Shown in pieces: positions 23,219-34,898 of a stretch of DNA of 64,000 bases; within the stretch, counting starts at the first letter, position 1, and every line of letters begins with the position of its first letter. This stretch comes from Galerina marginata. Lineage: Eukaryota; Basidiomycota; Agaricomycetes; Agaricales; Galerinaceae. The position numbers and the translations under genes were made by a program. The stretch is from assembly GCA_023014335.1 (NCBI GenBank), contig JAECYW010000020.1, positions 496,001-560,000 on the forward strand, given 5' to 3'. The notes beneath the pieces are model-generated. The model saw only the letters and a program-made list of their open reading frames with translations. It was not told where the DNA came from and did not search any database.

Positions 23219-25269
23219 TTACGAATCATTCCTCGCCACGCTCCAATGCTCTGTCTTTTGCGAATCAAAGCCAGTCAAGTTTGCTGAGGGATCAACGGCA
23301 GCTCTGCGAACGTTAAGAAGAACCCGATTGCCTGACACACAGGACATCGCAATAGTAAAATAAACCGGAATATCCGTGAAGCGTATCTTTGTAAATCAGG
23401 ATCAGTCCTGCGACTCAGACAATGGAAGAAGCTGACAGTCAATAAGACCTACCGGTGCCTTTAACCACATAAGAAAGCATGTCATATACGTTGCCCCCAT
23501 GCTAAGTAAAGCCAACATGGTATATTTAGTGACAATGTTAAATGACATTGCCGAGGTCACTCACATTATAAAGTAGGCAATTGAATCGCGCACCAGAATG
23601 TCGACAATGCCGATACCGTCCATGCAAAATTGGCTTGCAGCTTTTTTGCGTGTTCGGAAAACGGATACGATCGCCAAAGTGCACAAGAGGACCTCAAACA
23701 CGAATATCGGTACCCAGAAGGTTGGGAACCACGATGGCGTCGTCGCGGTCGGAGCACAGATTTTACCACCGGTTGGAAGCGGAAACACTTGAGCTAGAAT
23801 ATGGAGAATTATGGATATGATTCAGAAAGGAAAATGGTAATGATGAGTTAAGATTCTAGATTGGATGTTTTCATACCTGGACTATGCTTCTCTAAATTTA
23901 TCAAAACACCCAGGGAAGCAGCCGAGGTAATCGCGAAAGCGACCAGCATCAATATGAGAATTAGTGTTTTGAAGTCCGGTCCAGTCCGGTTTTTTCGCGT
24001 TTTTGGCAAGGACTGGGACCGCAACCGGTCCTAGAAATTCCCAAATGGTCAAAAAACCGGACTGGACCGATGAGGACCGGTCCTCGTCGGTTTTTTGCGG
24101 TCCTGGACCAGTCCTGGTCTTAACCGGTTGCCGACCGGTCTCAACCGGTTTTTCGACACATTATCGTCATTATTTAGCATAGTTGTATCAGTATAATTTG
24201 TAAAGATTATATATACCTTTAAAACGAGTCCAAGAACGTTAAATTCTGTTGAGAACTGGTGATTCTACGGAAATATTCTCCATTTCCTACACTTTTGGGA
24301 GTTTCAAAATGGTTTTTTTTATTTCTCAGCGAGAACTTTGTCTAAAATTATGATACATAGTGCGTTTTAAAGGGAAAAATAAGGACTACTAAACTACCGG
24401 TTTGGACCGGTCCTAGGACCGAAAACCGGTCTTCAAAGACCGGTCTTTTTCCGGTTTTTCATTCTCAAATATCCAAAGACCGGACTGCTGGTCCGGTCTT
24501 TTGCGGTCCTGGTCCGGTTAGGTTGCGGTCTTTTTCCAGTCCTGCAACCGGACTTCAAAACACTAATGAGAATCTTCTTGCTCTTTCCGTAGAGTGCGTA
24601 AATTCGCAGCTGCAAAACTCCTGGCCGAAAGAATCGAGGTGAGTCGCACTCCTAATACGTGATAAAAGTTAAATCAGAAGATGAATAGGAACAGACCTTC
24701 GGCAAGTAAAGTAATAGTCCAGCCTGACCATCCTTGAAACTCATTGGTGTGTTGACCTTGGAGTTTGCGATTAGTCTTCAAGCCAAAAAGAAAGTAATAA
24801 GGTGATACACACAGCTGGAGAGGTCAACTCAGGGTTGTTAGGGTCAAAAAATTCTAAAGGCGTACAACTTTGCAAATTAAGAGTTGATCAAACTGAAATT
24901 TGAAATTGAATTTACTGAAGCAGTGAGGTTCGGGGTCAAAATCGCTAGAATAAAGGCCGTTTAGGCGAAATATTCACTGGAACGAAGTTTCAATGGAAGA
25001 TAACTACCATAAGCAGTGTATCTGTGACAGAAAGTCAGTCAAGGTTGTGATGTAGAGCTGGGCCTCACGTCATGACAGCCAGACCGTAATATCGAATCTA
25101 GTTTGTCCAGTAAATAACGGAAATACACAGCCTGTACGAGGCGAGATATGAGTCTTACCGTCAGAAAGAAGGCCTTTCCGAGAGACCATGAACGGCTCTT
25201 TGGCGGTGGCTTCAGCGTGCATTCAATTTTTGGGAGTGGCAAACAACACCCGTACCCATATAAACTCAA
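23219..25269 (-). pseudogene. DUF6533-type membrane protein, disrupted by a MITE
   Basis: Minus-strand exon pieces match the common basidiomycete DUF6533 multi-pass protein in order. They are IRYYGLAVMTYTAY (near 25090-25000), FQGWSGWTITLLAEGVLQLR and then RIYALYGKSKKILI (ending at 24566), LMLVAFAITSAASLGVLIN (from 23961), and FPTFWVPIFVFEVLLCTLAI with RDSIAYFIM (23790-23570). LALLSMGATYMTCFLMWLKA follows, and finally VSGNRVLLNVRRAA near the stop at 23219. The exon holding KKILI/LMLV is cut by the 604-bp MITE at 23962-24565, which adds stops and shifts the frame. The rest looks well preserved, so the break is probably recent. The function of the family is unknown; these proteins sit in membranes. 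The first exon is uncertain. Confidence 0.72.
23962..24565. mobile_element. hAT-type MITE, 604 bp, with 8-bp target duplication
   Basis: Ends are TAGTGTTTTGAAGTCCGGT and its inverted counterpart ACCGGACTTCAAAACACTA. The flanks ATGAGAAT at 23954-23961 and 24566-24573 are identical, an 8-bp duplication as made by hAT elements. The interior is full of GACCGGT/ACCGGTC and GGTCCGGTC motifs near both ends and AT-rich in the middle. It has no transposase ORF, so it must be mobilised in trans. Confidence 0.88.
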
Positions 25270-27652
25270 CCTATTTTAAAGCGACTTGTTAAGAATTAAA
25301 ACTGTCTTATCACTCAGAAATTCGTTACCTCGTCATCCAAGGTGATTACTGGACAATAAATTGTTGTGGTAAGCAACGGTTCTGGCCTCCCCTCATTTTA
25401 TTTTATTTTTACGCACGGTGATCGAAAGTGACGAGAGTAAGGGCGGCGACTAGCGGGTATTCATTAGTGTCCTGCCACGATCCTTGAAATTTTGAATGCA
25501 AAGCGCCATACCTGCAGAGTATTTAGTAGCTTGAATGGCCGACAGGTCTTGTATAAAAGTTTGTAACAGGGAGCTAAGAGACATCTTGCAAACGATGTAA
25601 ATAGATAAGAGTGGGTGGGGAATTCAATGACCCTCGATTGAGATATCTGAATCGCAGCCATTTATACAGCATGTGGTCAAAATAGCGGCCTTGACATTAC
25701 TCATCTCACAGGAATAGACGTGCTTTAAATGACAGAGAATTTGGCAGCGAATTCCCATAGCCAGCATCCGAGAATTGGCCCTGATACGTGTTGTTGATTA
25801 TCTGTCGTTTAATATGCCATTCGCAGAGCAGAAAAATATCGCATGATGGAGTGAGCCAGTTAATGGAACTTAGGCCGAGCGCTGGACATGCTAGACGTCA
25901 AGTATCAATGCAACAACTATAAAAGAGGAGCTTCTGACATGATTGACGTTCGATATCAGTGACCCCCCCCCACGTCTGGGTCTTCCTCGGGTTGTCATTG
26001 AAGAGCTTCTGCTGCAACTTTCGTCGAGATGAACAGGGGAACTTTCTCTGCCTCGACTTTTCTGGACGTTCTTCTTATCGGAATCGAGCCTGCAAGAGGG
26101 ATACGGACCTTAGACCGATTCAGAAAGGTGTGAATGGTCTATATATATGGACGGCTATCGGATCACATCTTGGCGCTGTTACTCTGGAAAAAATGGCTGA
26201 AGATCGAGTGCCGGGTGCAGTTGCATCATGTGCGTTTCATGTTTCGTATTCTGGCTTTCTATTCTCCAATTTATAATGCAACTTCGCTTCCCAAATCTCC
26301 TTCGAAATCAGGTCTGTCGATGCATCATCAAACAACCTCATCTCGAAATGAGGAACTCGGCAAACATCCAGTATGGATGCCGAGCAGTCCTTCCTATAAT
26401 TAATTAAGTGTATGTACCCCGGCGTGAGTCCTTAATTATTCCCTGTCGCCTGTCCCTGCCTGTCCCCAAAAATAATCAAAACCAGAATCCGCAGCAGAGT
26501 CGGCGTCGAATATTTACACAGCTATCCATTCGGAACGTCTTCCGTTCGCCTCCCAAAATACTTCCGTCAACTTCGCCAGAGTCGATGCCCCTTTATCACA
26601 AGGGGAATGAGGGGAGGGGTAAATATGTTTTAGATAAGTCGGTCGTTGAAAGGTTGATTGTCGATGGTCTCCTCACTGCCTACATTCCCTTCGACTTCGA
26701 GTGCTCATGATTATCAGAGTCGATTGAAGTGCTGCATTAGTGAATCTAGTAGGAATTTTTTTCTGTTGCAGCTGTAATATACTTATATGATCGAGATGAG
26801 CTGGATTTAATTGTCAGAGTCAGACGTATGTAAGTACAGGTACAATTTTCGCCGAGACAAGCCAACAGGAGATACAAATTTAAAATATAAATTCATTTGG
26901 TTGCTTTCCGCGGCTGTCTAAATATCAAAGGAGGGTTGGTGCTGGTTTGTCCCGTTGAGACACCATTTTGGGTGTGATATGGGTCTGCAATTGATCTGCG
27001 AGACTGCGAGCTGCCGAATAGGCGATCAAATTGTCGATTTATTAGGAAGGCGTCACGTGCGTCACGCGTTTTATAAGGCGACGCGACGGTTTCACACGGA
27101 ACAGCTTCCACTTTCTCCTCCATCCCAAATGCCGGTGTTCAGCTTTCCCCTTTATTTTTCCGCGTATACACATTGCCAATTGTACAGTTGTTGTATAGTG
27201 GCGTTTTACAACACTTCTTTTCTCCTCTTATGGAAGAATCGCACATCCTCAGCGGGCTAAAGCTTCTTCTGGTTTTAGACGACAACGCTCTTTCCCTAAC
27301 CTGCACGACCTAGACCCCGTTCATCAATAAAATTTACCGAGGACTTACTATGGGCAATAGGAGAATGAGCGATATCGAGAGACTTAAATCCCCTATCCCG
27401 AATCCAAGACAGTTCACTCCTACGCTCAGTCAGAGGTCTCTAGGACATTTGGAAATCCACCCCTTTCCAGTTGGGATATTTAAGCACGACCGCCCATTGC
27501 TGAACGTCTCATATCTTCTACTTGCTTACTCCCACCATCTAAACCAATTATCCGCCTTGATCGTCGACCGCTCATCGCACCAACGCCCACTCTTTGCCAA
27601 TTCCCACTCTTTCGACAAACGTTACAACAACTACTACCCATCTTAACCAACC
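25270..27652. other. No supportable gene
   Basis: Short ORFs only. Around 25960-26400 there are coding-looking fragments with no joinable exon structure and no motif. The last 300 bp are pyrimidine-rich and probably hold the promoter and 5' leader of the gene at 27653. Confidence 0.45.
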
Positions 27653-28566
27653 ATGATCGTCATCGGCAGAGATGACCCAGTCGCAATCTCTTCAGCTATA
27701 CCCACGGCGTCCGCATACCCGTCCGCGGATGGTACGAACGACAGCCCTCTCTCCTCGAGCACAACGCTTTGGGTCAAGGTCTACGCCTTCGGCGGTCTGG
27801 GTATAGTGCTCACCGTCATTCTTTCGGCGCTCGCCTACTGGTCGTGGAAGTACTTCGTCAAGGGCGTAGTGCCGCCCTGGTTGAAGCCGCAGCACGAATC
27901 TATAGTACGTGTTCTTTCGTCCCTCCGATTTGCTTCCTTGTGCTTATTAGCTTCCGAATTTCATAGAAGGTGGTGAGAAGCGACGAGAAAACGAGTTCCG
28001 ATCTGGAATCGGACAGAGATGGCGCAGACTCGATGGCGGATGGAAAGCAAAGGGAGGACGACGAGTTCCGCATCCCCCCTGTGCGCTACCACCGAAACAC
28101 CATCACTCGCAACCGCTCGAGCTCCATGCCTGCGCTCCCTATGTATCGCGCTGACGTCGAAAGACGAGGCGGGCCTAGAGACAGGAACGTGAGTCTGGTC
28201 ACCACACCCTCGACGTCGAAGGGCAAGCGTGTGAGCTGGGCTTCTACCACATCGACCCTTGGTGGCAAAGACGACTCGGAGCAGCAGCCGCCTTCGAGGC
28301 GTTCTTCTGCTAGACCGTCTTCCATATACTACCGTGCCCCGTCGTACGTCGACACCCCACGCACGGTCCCCGTCGCACGGAGGTCTATACCCCGTTCGTC
28401 GACGTCCCGGCCTGCCTCGCGGCGAGAGAGTCAGACCATGTCTCAGACTCCTCAGGGGGAGTTTGCCTTCCGTGGCGCGTCTGTGAGGGGATGTACGTGC
28501 GCGGACATTGGTCCGCATGATGTCTCCAATCGGGGATATTGTGAGGTGCAGGGGCACCAGGACTGA
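27653..28566 (+). CDS. Single-pass membrane protein with basic Ser-rich tail (283 aa)
   Basis: Two exons, 27653-27904 and 27967-28566, joined by a 62-nt phase-0 intron. The start ATG follows a CCAACC context after a pyrimidine-rich leader. Residues 1-43 are Ser/Thr/Ala-rich and may face outward. Residues about 44-70 form one transmembrane helix (VYAFGGLGIVLTVILSALAY) followed by WSWKYFVKGVVPPWLKP. The remaining 200 residues are cytoplasmic-looking, disordered and Arg/Ser-rich (NTITRNRSSSMPALPMYRAD; RRSIPRSSTSRPASRRESQT), with a short Cys patch near the end (GCTCADIGPHDVSNRGYC). No catalytic domain is visible. It has the build of a small membrane anchor or sensor. I do not recognise a family. 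Confidence 0.75.
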
Positions 28567-31064
28567 GACTGAGTTCTTAGTCGTTTTTCTTCCAACGCCT
28601 AGTTTCGTTTGGATATTCCTTTTCTTCTTCGACCTGCCTGGGTATTGAATATATAGCACCTTGAATAAATCCCTTTGGTCTCTACTTCTCGTTCCTTGAG
28701 CATGGATTTACGCGTTTGAAATGTTAACTACTAAAAGCAGCCTTCAGCTAACGTTTGCTTGCCGACATTTTGCTGCAGGCCACAGGGAATTTATAATACA
28801 CATGATTTGATTCGCACTAATGACACTGAGTGAGCGACTAAGTAATAATTGAGAGATCTAATGAGTTCAGTAGATACGAGCTTTGTTGCTGACAACACCA
28901 GACGAATAGGAACCTAATATTTTTAAAAAAGAAGCTCATCGACAAGGACTAATTCAGAAATCGGGCACGGTAATATCATTCAAATAAATGGACTATCCCG
29001 ACTCTGGAAGAGCTTTCGTATATATCCATAGCGCTTTTATGGTTAGGCGCGCCCAATCTCAACTCAATCTATGGATCGACTCAAATTCGACTGGCAAATT
29101 AACGGCCAAAGCAGCTCTTATAATAATAGTAGTAAAAGAGGCAGCTTCAGCGGGAGCGATGACCTGGCCCTTTTTTCTATGGAGGATGAAACCTGTGAAT
29201 CGGTTAGGGCGGCGGTACCCGGGGCGACCCCGTTTTGGCAACTGCCGGCCTGGCATGGCTATTGAGCGCCACCCTTTTTGGTGGTATCCCAATAATCCCA
29301 CGCCATCGACCGTTTCTGATCACAGAGCAGCCTGCTTTCTCCGTCGTCGGACTCCGCGTTTTCCTCCTCATCTACTATCAAGCCCAAGGAGATTCAAAAA
29401 CCCCGACAAGCGATTTTAAATCTCAAATTCCCCAACGATTTTTTCTTCAATCTTCACCAAATTTTACAACGACTTTCTTTTTATCTTAAGGATTTCGAAT
29501 GCAAAATTTTGAGACATTTGGTGTAGAATTGAGCTCAAAATAAAGGCGGTCAGAGAGATTCAAAAAAAGTAACGCAAAGTCACGGAATCTTCCAGCGAGC
29601 CGAAAGCGGACAAATCCTTTGAAGTGTCACGATTTCGTCACGCTTTTTCGACCTTTTCTTCTACATTATGTGCTACACTCACTTTGACATCCCAATTTTT
29701 TGTACACAGGTGTCAAACCATTGGAAAAATGTATCTCTGAAATTTTGTGCTCTAAATCGAAGTCGTTGGAGCTTGAGACACAAATCTATTACAATTTGAT
29801 GTGGGTAGTCTCGAGAGAACGCCGTCCATAACATGCTCAAGTCAACTTTTCCTCAAAATTTTTGGATATTCGTGAAGCTAAGATGAAAGTAATTTAGAAT
29901 ATGCAAAAAATTTTGCAGAGATGCTGTGTTGTGCAAGCTGTAGACGCGGTTTTGAATCTCCCTGACCGTTTGAATCCCGTTGCACGTGATAGTACTGCCA
30001 ATCGACGTTGACGTGCGCGTGGCTTTGCACCGCATCCGTCATCTCTACTTGCATTGCTTTGCATTGGCCAACTGACTTTCGGCTCTGTGTCAATGGGAGA
30101 CCATGTCGGGAGGAAAGGAATGTTGAGTGGTCGGCATTTCGATTTTGAGGCCCATGTCCTTTATTTTTCTTTCGATCCAAACTGTTGCTATTTCGATCTT
30201 CTATTCCTGCCTTTCCTTCTCGTTGCCTTTTCTCTTTATGATCGCTAACATTTCTCTCTCTTTTTTTTCGACTAGTCTAATTTTCAGCCGGAGAAGTATG
30301 GGCCTGTATGGCAAGAGGATCACGTTCAGCCGATCTCCGTCACCACAGAGGCCACATCTGATGAATTGGAACCCGACCTGGATCTTTAATTTGAGCTCTT
30401 GGAGACGCCTCCACTGCTGCGTATGGCGAAACTGTCCTTGGTCGGATGGATGCTGGGCTAGGTGTTTGCATAACGCGCCCGACCTCAACTCATTTCTCGC
30501 CGCCCGCAGGAGAGCGCCCCAGCGCGGTATTTCAGTAACAGCAACGTTGACGCTGCTGTCGTCGCTCCTCGTTCTTGTGGCATCGTTCTCATACCAGTGT
30601 GCTGCTGAAGCTTCGAATCGCGGTTCCGTGATGAGCAGTGACTGATGGATAGAGACTGCAGACGTCGGCCTTCGTTCTCGTGGCATATGAGCTGCAGCAG
30701 TGCTGCTGGTGGCTCTAGTTTCTTCTTCCCGCTCAATGTCAGCCGAAGCGTCCTTTCACCTTTCAACTTCAATAATCTCTGTTTCTTCAAGCCTTTTTGT
30801 TCTGCACGAATTCATCTTGTTTCCCTTCCTTCTAGCTTATTCAAACGTCTTAGTCCCTTGTTAGGGCTTACTGCACGTTTCACTCCGTTATTTCCTCGCT
30901 GGTGGCCTGTTTGTATGTCCGCCATATCATCTCCAGCGGTCGGTGCATTGACAAATCCATCAACACATACCGCCAGGCAGAATAATGCGAGACATGAATT
31001 CATGCTGTCGTACTGTACAAGTGAGTATGTGAATGCGACGACAATGATTAAACAAAGAAAGCTA
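28567..31064. other. No supportable gene
   Basis: Only short ORFs occur. Near 30285-30390 (plus) an acceptor-like TTTTCAG is followed by an open stretch reading KYGPVWQEDHVQPISVTTEA and then a stop, which could be the last exon of a decayed gene. No partner exons were found. The interval 29480-29900 is AT-rich and featureless. Confidence 0.45.
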
Positions 31065-34000
31065 TCAGTAGCCGAAGTGCACATATGGAACCCATGTCAG
31101 GAATGCGGACTCATCATTTCCGAGAGTCTCTCGAACCTTCGTCGTAGCGTAATCCAAGGCATATGCTGCTCGACTACTGTCTAATCCCTCCGACCCCTTC
31201 TCCCTAAGCAAATATTGATAGAACTCTGTCGCAAAATCCGGCCCATGTATGTCCGAAATGCTCCACATCGTACTAACCACGCCACGATATCCAGCAGCAA
31301 GCATACCAGCAGCGAGATGGACAACCTCCTCAGATAATTTGACGTCTCCTTTGCTAGTTTGGCACGCCGAAAGGAAAGCCAAATCCGGGTTTGGGATTTT
31401 CTGCTTCATGATCTCAAGCAATTCCAAGCGGCCGTCGTGAAGACAAAGGCCGCTCGCAAGAGGCTGATCAAGATCTTGCAGTCCGTGACATGCGAAGTGA
31501 GCCCAACTGTGAGAGTTCATCTCCGCTTTCACCTTTTCTCTAGTCGCTTCAGAGTCTTCTAACAGCAGTACATTTACAGCAGTTCCGTTCATTAAGCCTT
31601 CGAGTATATGCGTCTCTTTTCTGGTCGAAGATATTGGACTAAGACCTGGCGTGTGTGGTTGGCTGATAAGGAGGAGCTCAGTAGTTCTACTTCTGGGCGA
31701 GACAGATGATAGGGCAAATTTATCGTTAATGGATCGCACAGTTGGCGTGTACGATGATACCACAAAGTCAGAAACACAGGTTCCTGGCTGGTACGCTGAG
31801 CCATATATCCCGGCTGCGTGGAGTGGAAGGAATGCGAGTGGACCAGTTGGGCACCACCAAATACGAGGGCGGTTTAAAGGATCCTGGGGGACCTTGATTG
31901 ATGAAGCAAAAAATCAGTATGGATCTAAAATTTGACAAAAGGCAACACTTTACAAAGTACAAAAGCGCCTCAAGGATTGGTTGTACAATCTTATACCAAA
32001 GCTCTTTCAAAATGAACGACATAGGTGTCGGATTATCTGGGACAATCCGAAGGCCACGTTCTTTACCCTTGACCGCTCGTTGCTCTAGGACATCAAATTG
32101 AAGAATTTTCTGCAGTTCCTCTGCTTGATCGAGGGTGAAGTACTTCAGGGGGATATGCAAGGGCTTTTCAGTGCCAGCTATAAGAGCCAAGGCATCACAC
32201 CGGAAAGTGTGGATGTTGAATATGATAACTGGGCCGTCAGACGGTAACGAAGAGAGAAGGTTGATGGCCTTAGGTGGTTGTAGAAAGTCCTCGAAATCTG
32301 GAATACTCCGAATCTCTTCAAGAAGTTTCCTATACTCTCCAGCAAGACGGGTATGTTTGAGTGCCTCGTCCTGAAGGCAAATTTCTTCTGCAAGTGCCAG
32401 TGTCTCATGTGAAGAAGGAATGGTCAAGTTGGAACGGGTTCCGTGCAACTCTAAGGCACTTGCAACCTTTATGAAGCCATTGGCCAAAGAAGGATTCTTT
32501 GTGCCGAGATTATCGATTGGGGTTCGGAGTTGGTTGATCTGATTCCACACCAAACAACGGCCTTGCTCGAGCCATTCAAGTGCGAGATCAGGTCTGCTAA
32601 ACTGGAAAGCAATGACGACAGCCATTTCTATAAAATCAGGACGGCCATGGAGGTTACTGAGACGGCGAAGGATGGTTTGTTCTAACCCAGCAACCTCCGA
32701 GAGCAAGCTAATCGAAAACAAACAATCAGTAAGGCATTGAGAGCGGTCATAGACGTGGGAGAATATGACTGCTTGTACGGCAGAGGCCAGGCGCATGGAT
32801 GGGGTACCATTGGCCCGGGCACCCCGACGATATAGGACAATGCTGGACTGGATATCAAGTTCAAATTTATAATTGTTTTTTTGGAAACGTTCGGAGTAAG
32901 AATTTCCAAGATCATAGAAAAACATTGGAAGGTCAGCATGGCCAAAAGGAGTGGAGTCGACTGCTTTTTGTTGGAAAGAAAGTGCGAGATTAACGTCCTC
33001 AAGGTACCCAGTGCATTTGAAGCGATAAAAGTACGAATTGCCAAGGTTATTGAACCTACTCGGAATGTCAGTGTGACCAGAAGGAGTGGATTCAACTGCT
33101 TTCTGGTAGTGGAATATGGCGCAATCAATATTTCAAGGCCCCCAGTTTGTTTGAAGCGACCTAAATATGAACTTCCAAGGTTATTGAAGAAAATGTGAAG
33201 TTCAGCATGGTCAGAAGGAACGGATCGAATTGCTTTCTGGTGGTGGGAGATGGCATAGGCAATATCCTCAGGGTGCCCATTGCGTCCGAAGCGACTTGCA
33301 TATAAATTTCCAAGGTTGGTGAAAAACCTCGGAAGGTCAGCATGGCCAGAAGGAGAGAATTTAACGGCTTTCTGGAGGTGGGATATAGCACGATCAATAT
33401 CTTCAAGGTTCCCAGTGCCAGTGCGTTCAAAACGATATGCGTATGAATTTCCAAGGCTGCTGAAAAATTGCGGAAGGTCAGCATGACCAGACGGACTGGA
33501 TTTAAGTGCTTTCTGATGGTAGGATATTGCACAATCAATATCCTCCAGGTTGCCTGAGCGTTCGAAGCAACGCAAGTATGAGTTTCCAAGGTTTCGAAAC
33601 CTAGCTGCAAGGCCAGGGTGGCCATGGGGAGTGGATTCAACCGCTTTTCGTTGGTAAGATATAGAACAATCAAGATCCTCAAGGCTACCAGTTCGCTCGA
33701 AGCGACGTGTGTACGAACTTCCGAGGTTGTTGAACAGAGTTGGAAGGTCGGCATGACCAGAAGGAATGGATCCAATTGCTTTTTGGTGTTGGAATATGGC
33801 ACAATTAATATCCTCGAAGGTCCCAGTACATTCGAAGCGACGTTGGTATGAATTTCCGAGGTTGTTGAGAAACCCCGGAAGGTCAGCGTGACCGGAAGGA
33901 GTGGAGTGAACCGCTTTTTGGTGGTAGGATACAGCACAAGCTATATCCTCGAGGTCCCCACCGCGTTCGAAACGACGTAAGTACGAAAGGCCAAGGTTGT

Positions 34001-34226
34001 TGAACATATTTGCAATGTCAGCGTGATTGGAAGGGGTAAGTCGCATCGCCTCTACAAGTCTCGAGATCGACTTTTCAATGTCTCCCATTTCTCCAAGACG
34101 CTCGAAGCGCCTGGTAAGCGAACAGCCGAGGTTGATTAGTAGACTTGCCTTCATTTCTGTGTGTCCGTCTGAAATAAGCTGCAATCCGTCTTCAAGATTC
34201 GAGATCGACTTCTCGATGTCCCCCAT
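31065..34226 (-). pseudogene. TPR-CHAT protein (caspase-like protease), frameshifted and 5'-incomplete
   Basis: The N-terminal part holds about ten tetratricopeptide-type units of 44-45 residues (for example FNNLGSSYTRRFERTGSLED followed by SGHADLP-type ends). A helical region follows, then a CHAT domain with the His motif SWAHFACHG and the Cys motif AFLSACQTSKGD, ending TWVPYVHFGY. A phase-0 intron lies at 31953-31893. One base is missing at about 33131/33132 (minus strand GGCCTTGAAATATTG where sister repeats read GAAGATATT), so the frame changes inside repeat 8; both sides are otherwise clean. An open frame continues upstream of 34226 to an intron and then into TCACTT-rich DNA of the adjacent transposon, so the true 5' end seems lost. 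TPR-CHAT proteins are abundant in Agaricomycetes and are thought to act in self-recognition or immunity. A base error in the assembly could mimic the frameshift. Confidence 0.83.
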
Positions 34227-34366
34227 TTCTCCCAAACGCTCAAAAAGCCTCCTGAAAAAGACTCCGCGGTTGTTGGAATCCGTGACCTTGTTTCTATCAG
34301 CAAGTACGTTACTGTCAGCCTTGAAGGAAGGATCGTTACCTTCTCGAAATGGGTGGTTAACAAAGT

Positions 34367-34535
34367 CACTTTTACAATTTCACTTGTCCATACAAAAGTC
34401 ACTTTAAGTCACTTTTGGCTCAGTAAGTGAAATTGTCGAAGTGAAGTGAAGTTGAAGTGAAGTGAAGTGAAATCTAAGTGAAGTAAAGTGAGAAATATGG
34501 GCTGAAAAGTGAGGTAAAAGTGACGAATAAGGATG
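34367..34535. repeat. Left subterminal TCACTT/AAGTGA repeat cluster
   Basis: About 170 bp with TCACTT hexamers first and then many AAGTGA hexamers, including GAAGTGAAGTGAAG runs. Dense short subterminal motifs are usual transposase-binding sites. Confidence 0.75.
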
Positions 34536-34898
34536 ACGGAAATCTAAGTTTAGCGCATGCGGCACCGGGCCGTCAGGTAAGTAACTCCAACCATTTCTGG
34601 TAGTGCGGCGGCAATACCACGAATTCTGAGATGACACAGGGTCGCAGATTAACGCGCGCCTAAGTGACAGCCTCTGTGTAGTTGCAAACTTTACCTCTTA
34701 ATGCCTCTTTGCCGTCTCTATTATGCTATTTTTCCTGATTTCTGTTGCATACGAACCCAAATGCAAATCACATGAGTCTAGCAACTTGGTATGGATTTCA
34801 AATTATGATCGATCACTAAGTTATACCTACCGAGATAATATCTATGGAAATTTTCGTTCTTTCTTGTTCTAAGGCTGCATCTAACAGTAGACTTGGTC

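Noticed and set aside
27961..28659. 232-codon minus-strand ORF
   Set aside because: Antisense shadow of exon 2 of the membrane-protein gene; very Arg-rich and without motifs.
30285..30390. Last exon of a gene (EKYGPVWQEDHVQPIS...)
   Set aside because: No upstream exons can be joined; one open stretch alone is not enough.
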